Assembly: GCA_036495715.1 (NCBI GenBank)
Contig: DASXML010000080.1
Location: 1 to 64,000, forward strand
Origin: Scandinavium sp036495715
Lineage (GTDB): Bacteria; Pseudomonadota; Gammaproteobacteria; Enterobacterales; Enterobacteriaceae
DNA length: 64,000 bases
Reading direction: 5' to 3'
This document shows, piece after piece, positions 42,989 to 51,028 of the stretch (its first letter is position 1; every line of letters begins with the position of its first letter). Below the pieces are notes generated by a model. It was not told the origin of the DNA, made no database searches, and saw only the letters and a program-made list of their open reading frames with translations. The translations under genes were made by a program, and so were the position numbers.

Positions 42989-43870
42989 ATGATGCGAATC
43001 GCGCTTTTCCTGATGACCAACTTGGCGGTAATGGTTGTGTTTGGGCTGGTGCTAAGCCTGACAGGAATTCAGTCAAGCAGCATGACAGGCCTGCTAATTA
43101 TGGCGCTGCTTTTCGGTTTTGGTGGCTCGATAGTGTCGCTGATGATGTCGAAATGGATGGCGCTGAAATCCGTAGGCGGTGAGGTTATTGAACAACCACG
43201 CAACGAAACCGAGCGCTGGTTGATGAATATTGTGGCCCAGCAGTCCCGTCAGGCGGGTATTGCGATGCCACAGGTTGCGGTGTATCACGCACCGGATATC
43301 AACGCTTTTGCCACAGGTGCACGCCGTGACGCATCACTGGTTGCCGTGAGCACGGGTCTGTTGCAGAACATGAGTCGTGACGAAGCTGAAGCGGTTATCG
43401 CCCACGAAATTAGCCACATTGCTAACGGCGATATGGTTACCATGACCCTGATTCAGGGCGTAGTGAACACCTTTGTTATCTTTATCTCTCGTGTTATTGC
43501 GCAGATTGCGGCCGGTTTCCTCGGCGGCAACCGTGATGAAGGTGAAAGTAGCAACGGCAACCCGTTTATCTACTTTGCTGTCGCTACCGTGCTGGAACTG
43601 GTGTTTGGTATTCTCGCCAGCATCATCACCATGTGGTTCTCTCGTCATCGTGAGTTTCACGCCGATGCCGGTTCCGCCAAACTGGTGGGACGCGAGAAAA
43701 TGATTGCGGCGCTACAGCGTCTGAAAACCAGCTACGAGCCGCAGGAAGCCAGCAGCATGATGGCGTTCTGTATCAACGGTAAAGCGAAATCGATGAGCGA
43801 GCTGTTCATGACGCACCCGCCGTTGGACAAACGTATCGAAGCGTTGCGCAGCGGCGAGTATCTGAAATAA
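42989..43870 (+). CDS. htpX: Membrane zinc protease HtpX
   Basis: M48 metalloprotease of the inner membrane that degrades misfolded membrane proteins together with FtsH. The 293 residues show two N-terminal helices, the zinc-binding HEISH (139-143), two further hydrophobic segments, and the third ligand region HREFHADAGSAKLVG. Start at 42989 (MMRIALFLMTNL) matches E. coli; the frame extends 16 codons upstream without homology. Confidence 0.96.
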   Translation: MMRIALFLMTNLAVMVVFGLVLSLTGIQSSSMTGLLIMALLFGFGGSIVSLMMSKWMALKSVGGEVIEQPRNETERWLMNIVAQQSRQAGIAMPQVAVYHAPDINAFATGARRDASLVAVSTGLLQNMSRDEAEAVIAHEISHIANGDMVTMTLIQGVVNTFVIFISRVIAQIAAGFLGGNRDEGESSNGNPFIYFAVATVLELVFGILASIITMWFSRHREFHADAGSAKLVGREKMIAALQRLKTSYEPQEASSMMAFCINGKAKSMSELFMTHPPLDKRIEALRSGEYLK

Positions 43871-43897
43871 AGTATTCACAGCACCATCCCTAATGCA

Positions 43898-43925
43898 AAG
43901 CGCCTCGTTTGAGGCGCTTTTTTTT
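43898..43925. terminator. Terminator between htpX and yebQ
   Basis: AAGCGCCTC (43898-43906) and GAGGCGCTT (43911-43919) with a GTTT loop, followed by eight Ts on the plus strand. Ends htpX; yebQ converges 10 bp beyond. Confidence 0.9.
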
Positions 43926-43935
43926 ACGTCAAGAT

Positions 43936-45309
43936 TCAGGATATAGCGCGGGGCTGAGTGACGCGAAGACCACTGATAATTGCCGCAATAACGGCAAGAG
44001 TTCCTGCCAATAACAGCGACGTGTGGGTTCCATGCGTGCCGAAAAGATTGAACAATAATGCAACCAGCGCCGCACCGGTACTTTGCCCAAGCAAACGAGC
44101 CGTACCCAGCATGCCGCTTGCGCCGCCGCTGCGATTACGCGGCGCCGAAGACACGATAGTGTGATTGTTTGGCGACTGAAACAGACCAAAACCGGCACCA
44201 CATAGCATCATACGCCAGATAATATCGAGGTCATGCGGTGAAGCGGGCAGCAACGCCAATGCAAAGAGCCCGCATGCCATTACGGCGAGCCCGATAGCGC
44301 CTAGCAATCCTGCATGGACCTTTTCGATAAGATACCCGGCCAAAGGGGCCATCACCATGGTCGCCAGCGGCCATGGCGTCAGCAGTAATCCGGTTTCGAC
44401 TTCGCTGCGCCCCATCATCGATTGCAGGAAGAAGGGCAGGGAAACCATGGCCAGCATCTGCGCACAGAACGAGCAAATGGAAGTACATATCGATAGCGAG
44501 AAAAGTGGGATACGCAGTAGATCAACAGGCAGCAACGGTACCGGGAGTGTTAACTGGCGACGAACGAAGAAGAAGCCAATAATGAGCATCGCCACGATTT
44601 CGCACACGACCAGATTCAACGACTGCCCTTGAGCAAAGCTGCTGAGCGCCGTTATCAGTAAACCAAATGTCAGGGCATTCATGATGGCACTGGGTAAATC
44701 GAAACGTGAGGCCTGGCTGCGCGCACCATTAGGCGGCAGGTAACGCATCGCCAGAACAAAGGCGACGATCCCCAGTGGAATGTTAATCAGAAACAGCCAT
44801 TGCCATGACGCAACGGACAAAATGGCGGCAGCGATTGTTGGCCCGGCAGCCGACGAAACGGCAACAATAAATGAATTGATCCCCATTCCGCGTCCGAGAA
44901 ATCGCTGTGGATAAATCAGGCGTATCAATGCGGTGTTGACGCTCATCAACGCAGCACCTCCCAGCCCTTGCGCCACGCGAGCCAGCGTCAACATCTCCAG
45001 TGAGTGCGAAAGAGCGCAAATCAGAGATGTGCAGGTAAACACCACCAAACCGCATTTATAGACCCGGCGATAGCCAAACATATCGCCGAGAAATGCCAGA
45101 GTTAGGAGCGAAATAACAATCGCAATTTGGTAGGCGTTAACGATCCAGATAGACGCGGCGGGGGAGGCATTCAAATCAGTAGCAATGGTGGGCAGAGCGA
45201 CGTTGGCAATAGCGCCGTCAAGAACGGCCATCGAAATACCAAGCACAATCGTCAGAATGGCACCATAGCGTTGTGGCAATGGCAAACCATCAGGGGCTGT
45301 TTTTTCCAT
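43936..45309 (-). CDS. yebQ: DHA2-family MFS transporter YebQ
   Basis: 457-residue drug:H+ antiporter-type major facilitator with 14 predicted helices. Motifs: the helix-1 LDGAIANVALPTIATDL, loop motif GDMFGYRRVYKCGL (motif A), and RVAQGLGGAALMSVN. Substrate unknown; the E. coli homologue is uncharacterised. Divergent from kdgR with 177 bp between, including a perfect inverted repeat close to the yebQ start, which suggests specific regulation. Confidence 0.9.
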   Translation of the reverse strand: MEKTAPDGLPLPQRYGAILTIVLGISMAVLDGAIANVALPTIATDLNASPAASIWIVNAYQIAIVISLLTLAFLGDMFGYRRVYKCGLVVFTCTSLICALSHSLEMLTLARVAQGLGGAALMSVNTALIRLIYPQRFLGRGMGINSFIVAVSSAAGPTIAAAILSVASWQWLFLINIPLGIVAFVLAMRYLPPNGARSQASRFDLPSAIMNALTFGLLITALSSFAQGQSLNLVVCEIVAMLIIGFFFVRRQLTLPVPLLPVDLLRIPLFSLSICTSICSFCAQMLAMVSLPFFLQSMMGRSEVETGLLLTPWPLATMVMAPLAGYLIEKVHAGLLGAIGLAVMACGLFALALLPASPHDLDIIWRMMLCGAGFGLFQSPNNHTIVSSAPRNRSGGASGMLGTARLLGQSTGAALVALLFNLFGTHGTHTSLLLAGTLAVIAAIISGLRVTQPRAIS

Positions 45310-45330
45310 GTGAAAAATATGTCTTTAATG

Positions 45331-45354
45331 AAATCATTATGCAGGTAATGATTT
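45331..45354. promoter_or_regulatory. Inverted repeat upstream of yebQ (operator candidate)
   Basis: AAATCATTA (45331-45339) and TAATGATTT (45346-45354) form a perfect 9-6-9 dyad, 22 bp upstream of the yebQ ATG. The symmetric form suggests a dimeric regulator. It is not a clear match to KdgR (TGAAAC..GTTTCA). Confidence 0.45.
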
Positions 45355-45486
45355 TAGCATTGATTATTCAGCAGTATGTCGCAGATTTGTAACGAAGTTG
45401 CAGAAGAGTGATTGCGGCGAACGGCGCGCGAATTTATAATAAAAAACAGTTCTGAATTTTATAAAACAGTCGCGATGAGGTGATAA

Positions 45487-46278
45487 ATGGCAGTTACAGA
45501 TTTGGATAAACAGCCAGATTCTGTCTCTTCGGTGTTGAAGGTTTTTGGCATTCTGCAGGCGCTGGGCGAAGAGCGTGAAATCGGAATAACTGAGTTATCA
45601 CAGCGTGTGATGATGTCGAAAAGTACAGTTTATCGCTTTTTGCAGACCATGAAGTCGTTGGGCTACGTGGCGCAGGAAGGTGAGTCTGAAAAATACTCCC
45701 TGACGCTGAAACTCTTCGAACTGGGTGCCCGTTCTCTGCAAAACGTTGATCTTATCCGTAGCGCAGATATTCAGATGCGCGAACTCTCCCGTTTGACGAA
45801 AGAAACCATTCATCTTGGCGCACTGGACGAAGACAGCATTGTCTACATCCATAAAATTGACTCGATGTATAATCTGCGAATGTATTCGCGTATCGGTCGT
45901 CGCAATCCGCTCTATAGTACAGCTATCGGCAAAGTGCTGCTCGCATGGCGCGATCGTGAGGAAGTGAAGCAGATCCTCGAACACGTTGAATATAAGCGCA
46001 GTACTGAGCGGACTATCGCTGACACCGACGAGTTGTTGCCCCTGCTGGATCTGGTGCGCAAGCAAGGTTACGGTGAAGATAACGAAGAGCAGGAAGAAGG
46101 GTTACGCTGCATAGGCGTACCGGTGTTCGACCGCTTTGGCGTCGTCATTGCGGGGTTAAGTATTTCCTTCCCCACGCTACGTTTCTCTGAGGAACGTCTG
46201 CACGAGTACGTGAGCATGCTGCATACGGCGGCGAGAAAAATTTCTGAGCAGATGGGTTACAACGACTATCCATTCTGA
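45487..46278 (+). CDS. kdgR: IclR-family repressor KdgR
   Basis: Represses genes for pectin/hexuronate catabolism and eda, with 2-keto-3-deoxygluconate as inducer. The 263-residue protein has an N-terminal winged helix (SVLKVFGILQALGEEREIGITELSQRVMMSKSTVYRFLQTMKSLG) and IclR effector domain (SRIGRRNPLYSTAIGKVLLAW, QEEGLRCIGVPVFDRFG). Same length as E. coli KdgR. Preceded by GATGAGGTGATAA. The target eda is also in this window. Confidence 0.95.
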   Translation: MAVTDLDKQPDSVSSVLKVFGILQALGEEREIGITELSQRVMMSKSTVYRFLQTMKSLGYVAQEGESEKYSLTLKLFELGARSLQNVDLIRSADIQMRELSRLTKETIHLGALDEDSIVYIHKIDSMYNLRMYSRIGRRNPLYSTAIGKVLLAWRDREEVKQILEHVEYKRSTERTIADTDELLPLLDLVRKQGYGEDNEEQEEGLRCIGVPVFDRFGVVIAGLSISFPTLRFSEERLHEYVSMLHTAARKISEQMGYNDYPF

Positions 46279-46305
46279 CGCTATTTTCTGGAAAGCAGCC
46301 ATAAA

Positions 46306-46328
46306 AAACGCCGCGATAAGCGGCGTTT
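46306..46328. terminator. Bidirectional terminator between kdgR and yobH
   Basis: AAACGCCGC (46306-46314) and GCGGCGTTT (46320-46328) with a GATAA loop; A-run before and T-rich after let it work on both strands for the convergent genes. Confidence 0.88.
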
Positions 46329-46346
46329 CTTGTTTCTGTATGCTCA

Positions 46347-46586
46347 CTATCCGTTATCGACAACGGTTTTGCTCTTGCGCAGCAGTGGGCAATCGCTCAA
46401 ACCAATGATCCCGCTGTCAGTATGGACATACTGTGCTGTGCTTGTGCCTTGCGCGGTCAGGTATTTACATTGCAAACCCAAACCGCCTACATTTTCAGTG
46501 CTACCAATGAGCACGCCGTAGCCGGTTAACAGAAGACCTACCCAAATAAGTGCCAGTACAATAATTGTACGAATCGTAAAGCGCAT
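46347..46586 (-). CDS. yobH: Small membrane/secreted protein YobH
   Basis: 79 residues as in E. coli YobH, with an N-terminal hydrophobic helix (TIIVLALIWVGLLLTGYGVLI) that is an anchor or signal peptide and a Cys-containing periplasmic part (LGLQCKYLTAQGTSTAQYVHTDSGIIGLSDCPLLRKS). Function unknown. It is transcribed divergently from mgrB. Confidence 0.88.
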   Translation of the reverse strand: MRFTIRTIIVLALIWVGLLLTGYGVLIGSTENVGGLGLQCKYLTAQGTSTAQYVHTDSGIIGLSDCPLLRKSKTVVDNG

Positions 46587-46680
46587 CGTTTGCCTCGTTA
46601 TTGTGACTTCCTGGCGACTAGGTTAATTTGTTCACGCTCTGAAACAAGTCGATGATTCCTAAAATGCCCAGACATCGTTA

Positions 46681-46715
46681 CAGTTAGCCGCGGTTTAAGG
46701 TTAGCGTGCTAATCT
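46681..46715 (+). promoter_or_regulatory. PhoP box and promoter of mgrB
   Basis: CAGTTA-N5-GGTTTA (46681-46697) resembles the PhoP direct repeat (T/G)GTTTA-N5-(T/G)GTTTA, strong in the second half. It ends exactly 12 bp before a -10-like TAATCT (46710-46715), the spacing known for PhoP-activated promoters. Confidence 0.6.
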
Positions 46716-46745
46716 GTCAATAAATAAGGTTGCCCGGAGAGCGGA

Positions 46746-46892
46746 GTGAAAAAGTTACGGTGGATCATCCTGATTGTTATCCTTCTGATTGCCTGTCTTT
46801 TACTGTGGACTCAGATGATTAACGTGTTGTGCGATCAGGATGTGCAGTTTTTCAGCGGTATTTGCACCATCAATAAATTCATTCCCTGGTAA
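46746..46892 (+). CDS. mgrB: PhoQ feedback inhibitor MgrB
   Basis: 48-residue single-pass membrane protein that binds and damps the PhoQ sensor kinase; its loss causes polymyxin resistance in several Enterobacteriaceae. Read directly: MKKLRWIILIVILLIACLLL as the membrane helix, then WTQMINVLCDQDVQFFSGIC and TINKFIPW. The two periplasmic Cys (29 and 40) needed for activity are present. It starts at GTG 46746 after GGAGA. It is intact and one residue longer than the 47-residue E. coli protein. Confidence 0.95.
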   Translation: MKKLRWIILIVILLIACLLLWTQMINVLCDQDVQFFSGICTINKFIPW

Positions 46893-46964
46893 GCTTTTTT
46901 AGCATAGGACATTTCCTTCCTCAGGCCGAATGGTAGAATGATGGCTCCAATTTGAGGTGGTGAA

Positions 46965-47258
46965 ATGGTTGAGTTAATGAATTCCGGAATGTTAAATGTA
47001 GCCTCACTGGCGATTTCTCTGCTGGTTCTGGTCATCGGGCTGGCTTTGTGGTTTTTCGTAAACCGCGCAAGTTCCCGAGCGAACGAACAGATAGAACTTC
47101 TGGAAGCGCTGCTGGATCAGCAAAAACGTCAGAACGCACTTTTGCGTCGTCTTTGTGAAGCAAATGAACCGGAAAAGGAAGCGCCGGCGAAACCTGTAGA
47201 ACAAACTCAGGCGCAGGAAGGTGATGACGAGTTTATCCGTCTGGTGGCGGAACGCTGA
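46965..47258 (+). CDS. yebO: Membrane protein YebO
   Basis: 97 residues with one N-terminal membrane helix (VASLAISLLVLVIGLALWFFV) and a cytoplasmic coiled coil (ANEQIELLEALLDQQKRQNALLRRLCE), ending in an acidic tail DDEFIRLVAER. Matches E. coli YebO (95). Function unknown; it follows mgrB by 72 bp and may share its PhoP-dependent transcript. ATG preceded by GAGGTGG. Confidence 0.9.
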   Translation: MVELMNSGMLNVASLAISLLVLVIGLALWFFVNRASSRANEQIELLEALLDQQKRQNALLRRLCEANEPEKEAPAKPVEQTQAQEGDDEFIRLVAER

Positions 47259-47867
47259 TTGTCGTGTCCCGGTGGCCGTTTACGCAGACCGCCGGGATCC
47301 TCATCTCTGTTTAGCAACGCTATAACGAATTGCGCAGGGTTATTCCCATTCATTCTTATTCCCTTCTTGAAATTTCCCTTTAATTAATATCAAAATGTTT
47401 TAAATCTTTTATGATCGCATCTGACAACCGATTCCAAAAGCTAGCGAAACGTTTTTATTGCTTCCTGATGAAGCCCTGTCATCAAAATTTCATTATTATG
47501 CTGCACTATCAATAATATTTAATACTTATAATTCGATTGTATTTTATAAGTCATACTTTGTTCATTTGAAGCATATTTATGCAATAAACAGTCGAACTTC
47601 AGTAAAATCTGGCGTTTCAGGGTAGGGCGTTGGCAGAACCCAAGCGGCTGAGCTATGGAAGAAAGACGTACAAAGCGCACGCTGGCAGGCCTTCTTCTTG
47701 AATCTCGTCCTACTGCGACGGCGATGCGTAAGTGCATAATTGCGCAGAGGCTCACCACTTAGTTCGATGATTTGTGCGACCGATCGAGACATGTTTAAAA
47801 ATGGCTTGCCATTATTTACGTTGTATGTGATAACACGTTTTGGGTTAAACGAGGTACAGTTCTGTCT
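47259..47867. other. 609-bp region without a confident gene
   Basis: After yebO there is a GC-rich hairpin without a T-tract (CCCGGTGG/CCGCCGGG, 47268-47296), then about 200 bp of AT-rich DNA (47370-47580). From 47600 the composition returns to normal, and a 35-codon frame (47655-47762, MEERRTKRTLAGLLLESR...) opens on the plus strand without a visible ribosome site. A 109-codon minus-strand frame (47906-47577) overlaps it. Neither is convincing. The 3' end holds the leader of yobF-cspC. Confidence 0.5.
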
Positions 47868-47984
47868 ATGTGTGGCATTTTCAGTAAAGAAGTCCTGAGT
47901 AAACACGTTGTCGTTGAATACCGCTTCTCTGCCGAACCTTATATTAGTGCCTCATGCAGTAATGTCTCAGTTTTAGCTATGTAA
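47868..47984 (+). CDS. yobF: Small protein YobF, C-terminally shortened
   Basis: Reads MCGIFSKEVLSKHVVVEYRF then SAEPYISASCSNVSVLAM and stops: 38 residues. E. coli YobF, as I recall it, is 47 residues and continues with LCLRAKKTI. Just after the stop, the DNA still shows the GCGAAGAAAACA-like sequence that encodes the lost tail in E. coli but in another frame, which indicates a one-base insertion near 47982. YobF is stress-induced and encoded upstream of cspC on the same transcript. The first 38 residues look intact. Confidence 0.85.
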   Translation: MCGIFSKEVLSKHVVVEYRFSAEPYISASCSNVSVLAM

Positions 47985-48024
47985 GTGCCCACGGGCGAAG
48001 AAAACACTCTAAGGAATTTTGCAA

Positions 48025-48234
48025 ATGGCAAAGATTAAAGGTCAAGTTAAGTGGTTCAACGAGTCTAAAGGTTTTGGCTTCATTACTCCTGCAGACGGCA
48101 GCAAAGATGTATTCGTACATTTCTCTGCAATTCAGGGTAACGGTTTCAAAACTCTGGCTGAAGGCCAGAACGTTGAGTTCGAAATTCAGGACGGTCAGAA
48201 AGGCCCAGCAGCGGTTAACGTAACTGCTATCTGA
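48025..48234 (+). CDS. cspC: Cold-shock-family RNA chaperone CspC
   Basis: 69-residue CspA-family protein, constitutively expressed at 37 C in E. coli, which melts RNA structure and stabilises rpoS mRNA. It has both RNA-binding motifs, KGFGFI and VFVHFSAI, and begins [19 protein letters not shown] at 48025 with AAGGA at 48011-48015; a TTG two codons earlier is in frame but unlikely. Shares its transcript with yobF and ends at a terminator. Confidence 0.97.
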
Positions 48235-48269
48235 TTACGAACCCACTGATCTCATTTGAAATCAGCCAT

Positions 48270-48296
48270 AAAGCCTCGCAATAAGCGGGGCTTTTT
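48270..48296 (+). terminator. Terminator after cspC
   Basis: AAAGCCTCGC (48270-48279) and GCGGGGCTTT (48285-48294) with an AATAA loop, followed by Ts. One G-U pair. The following 140 bp up to 48437 are gene-free. Confidence 0.9.
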
Positions 48297-48437
48297 ACGT
48301 TTATGACAAAATGTGTCCACAGGCCCTCTCAGTCGCGCTTTGTTGCAAAACCACATCGTTATTAGCATTGTTTATCGCTCCTCACGTTCCCTTTTCACGT
48401 TAAATCATCAGGTTGTAAATAATAACCGGGAGCCGGA

Positions 48438-50171
48438 GTGCAAAACCATCGCCGTCATTTTACCCCAGTCCGTTTTGGCCTGGTGTGTTTGGGTATTTTT
48501 TGTTGTCTGGGGCTGCTGTTGGCCCGAGTCGGTTGGCTGCAAATAATATCGCCAGATAATCTGGTGAAACAGGAAGATATGCGTTCTTTGCGCGAAGAAC
48601 CGATTGAGGTGCCGCGCGGAATGATTGTTGACAGGGAAGGGCGTCCGTTGGCGGTCAGCGTACCTGTTAGCGCAATTTGGGTTGACCCGCAAACGCTGCT
48701 GTCGAAAGGGGGAGTTGGATACGGCGCACGTTGGCAAGCACTTGCTAAAGCGCTACATCTCTCGCTCACGGATTTGACCGCGCGTATTACTCAGCATCCT
48801 CATTCACGCTTTCTCTATCTTGCCCGTCAGGTCGATCCTCAGCAGGCTGCGTGGATCGACAAACTTCACCTCCCAGGCATTAACCTGCGCGATGAATCGC
48901 GTCGTTTTTATCCTGCGGGGCATGTCGCCGCAAACCTGATTGGTTTTACCAATATCGATGATCAGGGCATTGAAGGTGTTGAAAAAAGCTTTAATGCTCA
49001 ACTCCAGGGAAAACCGGGGCTGCGTCTGGTGCGTAAAGACAGGCACGGTAATGTCATTGAAAACCTGACCGAACATGCGGCGGTGCCTGCACACAATCTA
49101 GAGCTCAGCATTGATGAACGACTCCAGACGGTTACGGAAGATGCGCTGGACAACGCGGTACGCTGGAACAAGGCCGAATCGGGCGCTTCTATACTGATAA
49201 AAATTGATACTGGCGAAATTTTGTCGATGGCGAGCTACCCGGATTTCAACCCGAATAACCGTGATAAAGCGACGCTGGATGATTTCCGTAACCGCGCCAT
49301 TAGCGATACTTTTGAGCCGGGTTCGACCGTAAAACCGCTGGTCATTATGACCGCGTTGCAGCAGGGCATTGTTCGGCCCGATAGCGTGGTTGATACCCAT
49401 CCTTACACGCTTGATGGTCACCGTATTCGTGACGTCGGTTATTATCCTGAGCTGAGCCTCACCGGTATTCTGCAAAAATCCAGTGATACTGGCGTATCGC
49501 ACCTTTCGCTTGCCATGCCAATTCAGCACCTTCTCGATACCTATAAAGGGTTTGGTTTTGGCGAGCCAACGGGACTGGGATTAACGGGGGAAAGCCAGGG
49601 CTATATGCCGCAGCGTCGTTTCTGGGGGCAACTCGATCGCGCGACCTTTGCGTTCGGATACGGTCTGATGGTCACTCCGCTGCAGCTGGCTCATGTGTAC
49701 GCGACCATTGGCGGTTTTGGTATTTCTCGACCCCTCTCGATTACGCGCATTGACCCACCGGTGATGGGCCACCGGGTGATGTCAGATGAAATTGTTCATC
49801 AGGTGGAACATATGATGGAAAGCGTGGCGTTGCCGGGCGGTGGAGGGATTAAAGCCGCAGTGCACGATTATCGCGTGGCAGTGAAAACCGGTACGGCGAA
49901 GAAGATTGGCCCAGACGGCAAGTATATCGACAAATATATCGCTTATACCGCGGGCGTCGCGCCTGCCAGCAATCCGAAGTATGCGCTAGTCGTGGTTATC
50001 AACGACCCGGAAAATGGCAAATACTACGGTGGTGCCGTTTCTGCCCCTGTATTCAGCCAAATCATGGGGGACGTGCTGCGCCTGGAGAATGTCATGCCAG
50101 ACGGTATTGCTCCTGGTTCCGACAACTTAATCGTTATGGACCACAACAACGCACTCGCGCCCTCTCTGTAA
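48438..50171 (+). CDS. PBP3/FtsI paralogue (PBP3-SAL type transpeptidase)
   Basis: Class B penicillin-binding protein, 577 residues, highly similar to FtsI along its length but with a separate locus between cspC and rlmA, as for PBP3-SAL of Salmonella, which supports division at acidic pH. It has an N-terminal membrane helix (FGLVCLGIFCCLGLLLARVGWL), a pedestal domain with PRGMIVDREGRPLAVSVPV, and the transpeptidase motifs STVK (296-299) and KTGT (483-486). The middle SxN motif reads SSD (348-350), where E. coli FtsI has SSN. The GTG start follows GGAGCCGGA. The usual dcw-cluster ftsI would be elsewhere. Confidence 0.92.
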   Translation: MQNHRRHFTPVRFGLVCLGIFCCLGLLLARVGWLQIISPDNLVKQEDMRSLREEPIEVPRGMIVDREGRPLAVSVPVSAIWVDPQTLLSKGGVGYGARWQALAKALHLSLTDLTARITQHPHSRFLYLARQVDPQQAAWIDKLHLPGINLRDESRRFYPAGHVAANLIGFTNIDDQGIEGVEKSFNAQLQGKPGLRLVRKDRHGNVIENLTEHAAVPAHNLELSIDERLQTVTEDALDNAVRWNKAESGASILIKIDTGEILSMASYPDFNPNNRDKATLDDFRNRAISDTFEPGSTVKPLVIMTALQQGIVRPDSVVDTHPYTLDGHRIRDVGYYPELSLTGILQKSSDTGVSHLSLAMPIQHLLDTYKGFGFGEPTGLGLTGESQGYMPQRRFWGQLDRATFAFGYGLMVTPLQLAHVYATIGGFGISRPLSITRIDPPVMGHRVMSDEIVHQVEHMMESVALPGGGGIKAAVHDYRVAVKTGTAKKIGPDGKYIDKYIAYTAGVAPASNPKYALVVVINDPENGKYYGGAVSAPVFSQIMGDVLRLENVMPDGIAPGSDNLIVMDHNNALAPSL

Positions 50172-50233
50172 TTCATTCACCTGAAGGGCGAATAGCGTTA
50201 CACTTTCGCCCTTTCAATGATACCGGAGTCATC

Positions 50234-51028
50234 ATGTCCTGGAGTTGTCCTCTCTGTCATGCGCCGCTTGAGCGCCAAAACAACAGTTATATTTGCCCGC
50301 AGCGCCATCAGTTTGACCTGGCGAAGGAAGGGTACATTAATCTGTTGCCGGTGCAGCATAAGCGCTCGCGCGATCCGGGAGACAGTGCGGAAATGATGCA
50401 AGCGCGCCGCGCCTTTTTAGATGCAGGGCACTACCAACCCTTACGTGACGCAATTGGCGAAATTCTTAAACCAGCCGCGCCGGAAAATATCCTTGATATC
50501 GGCTGCGGTGAAGGTTATTACACCCATGCTTTTGCGGAGATTGCCGGGCACACATGGGGACTGGACGTATCGAAAGTTGCCGTTCGCTACGGTGCAAAAC
50601 GTTATCCGCAGGTCGATTTTTGCGTAGCGTCCAGCCAGCGTTTGCCATTTAGTGACGCCTGCATGGACGCCGTCGTGCGAATTTATGCGCCATGTAATCC
50701 ACAAGAACTGGAAAGAGTCGTTAAGCCGGATGGGCTGGTGGTCACGGCAACACCTGGGCCGCGTCATTTGATGGAGCTGAAAGGGCTGATTTATGACGAA
50801 ATTCGGCTGCATGATGAGAACAGCGAAACGCTGGCGGGATTTGATAAAGTCGATCAACAGCAACTGGCTTACCCGATGAAATTAACGGGTAGCGAAGCGG
50901 TTGCATTGCTGCAAATGACACCGTTTGCCTGGCGCGCTAAACCGGAAGTAGGGGAAAAACTGGCGGGACGTGAATATTTTGACTGCCAGACCGATTTTTT
51001 GATTCAGGTCTGGCAGCGGAAAGCTTAA
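50234..51028 (+). CDS. rlmA: 23S rRNA m1G745 methyltransferase RlmA
   Basis: Methylates G745 of 23S rRNA. The 264 residues have an N-terminal zinc finger (CPLCHAPLERQNNSYICPQRHQF; Cys5, Cys8, Cys21, His25) and a Rossmann methyltransferase domain with the SAM-binding ILDIGCGEGYYTHAFAE and RIYAPCNPQEL. Five residues shorter than E. coli RlmA. It converges with mntP, with the two stop codons overlapping. Confidence 0.95.
   Translation: MSWSCPLCHAPLERQNNSYICPQRHQFDLAKEGYINLLPVQHKRSRDPGDSAEMMQARRAFLDAGHYQPLRDAIGEILKPAAPENILDIGCGEGYYTHAFAEIAGHTWGLDVSKVAVRYGAKRYPQVDFCVASSQRLPFSDACMDAVVRIYAPCNPQELERVVKPDGLVVTATPGPRHLMELKGLIYDEIRLHDENSETLAGFDKVDQQQLAYPMKLTGSEAVALLQMTPFAWRAKPEVGEKLAGREYFDCQTDFLIQVWQRKA

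Noticed and set aside
47577..47906. 109-codon minus-strand frame upstream of yobF
   Set aside because: Overlaps the yobF start and leader, is unusually rich in Arg/Lys/Cys/Ser, and I recognise no family; kept only as part of the gap description.
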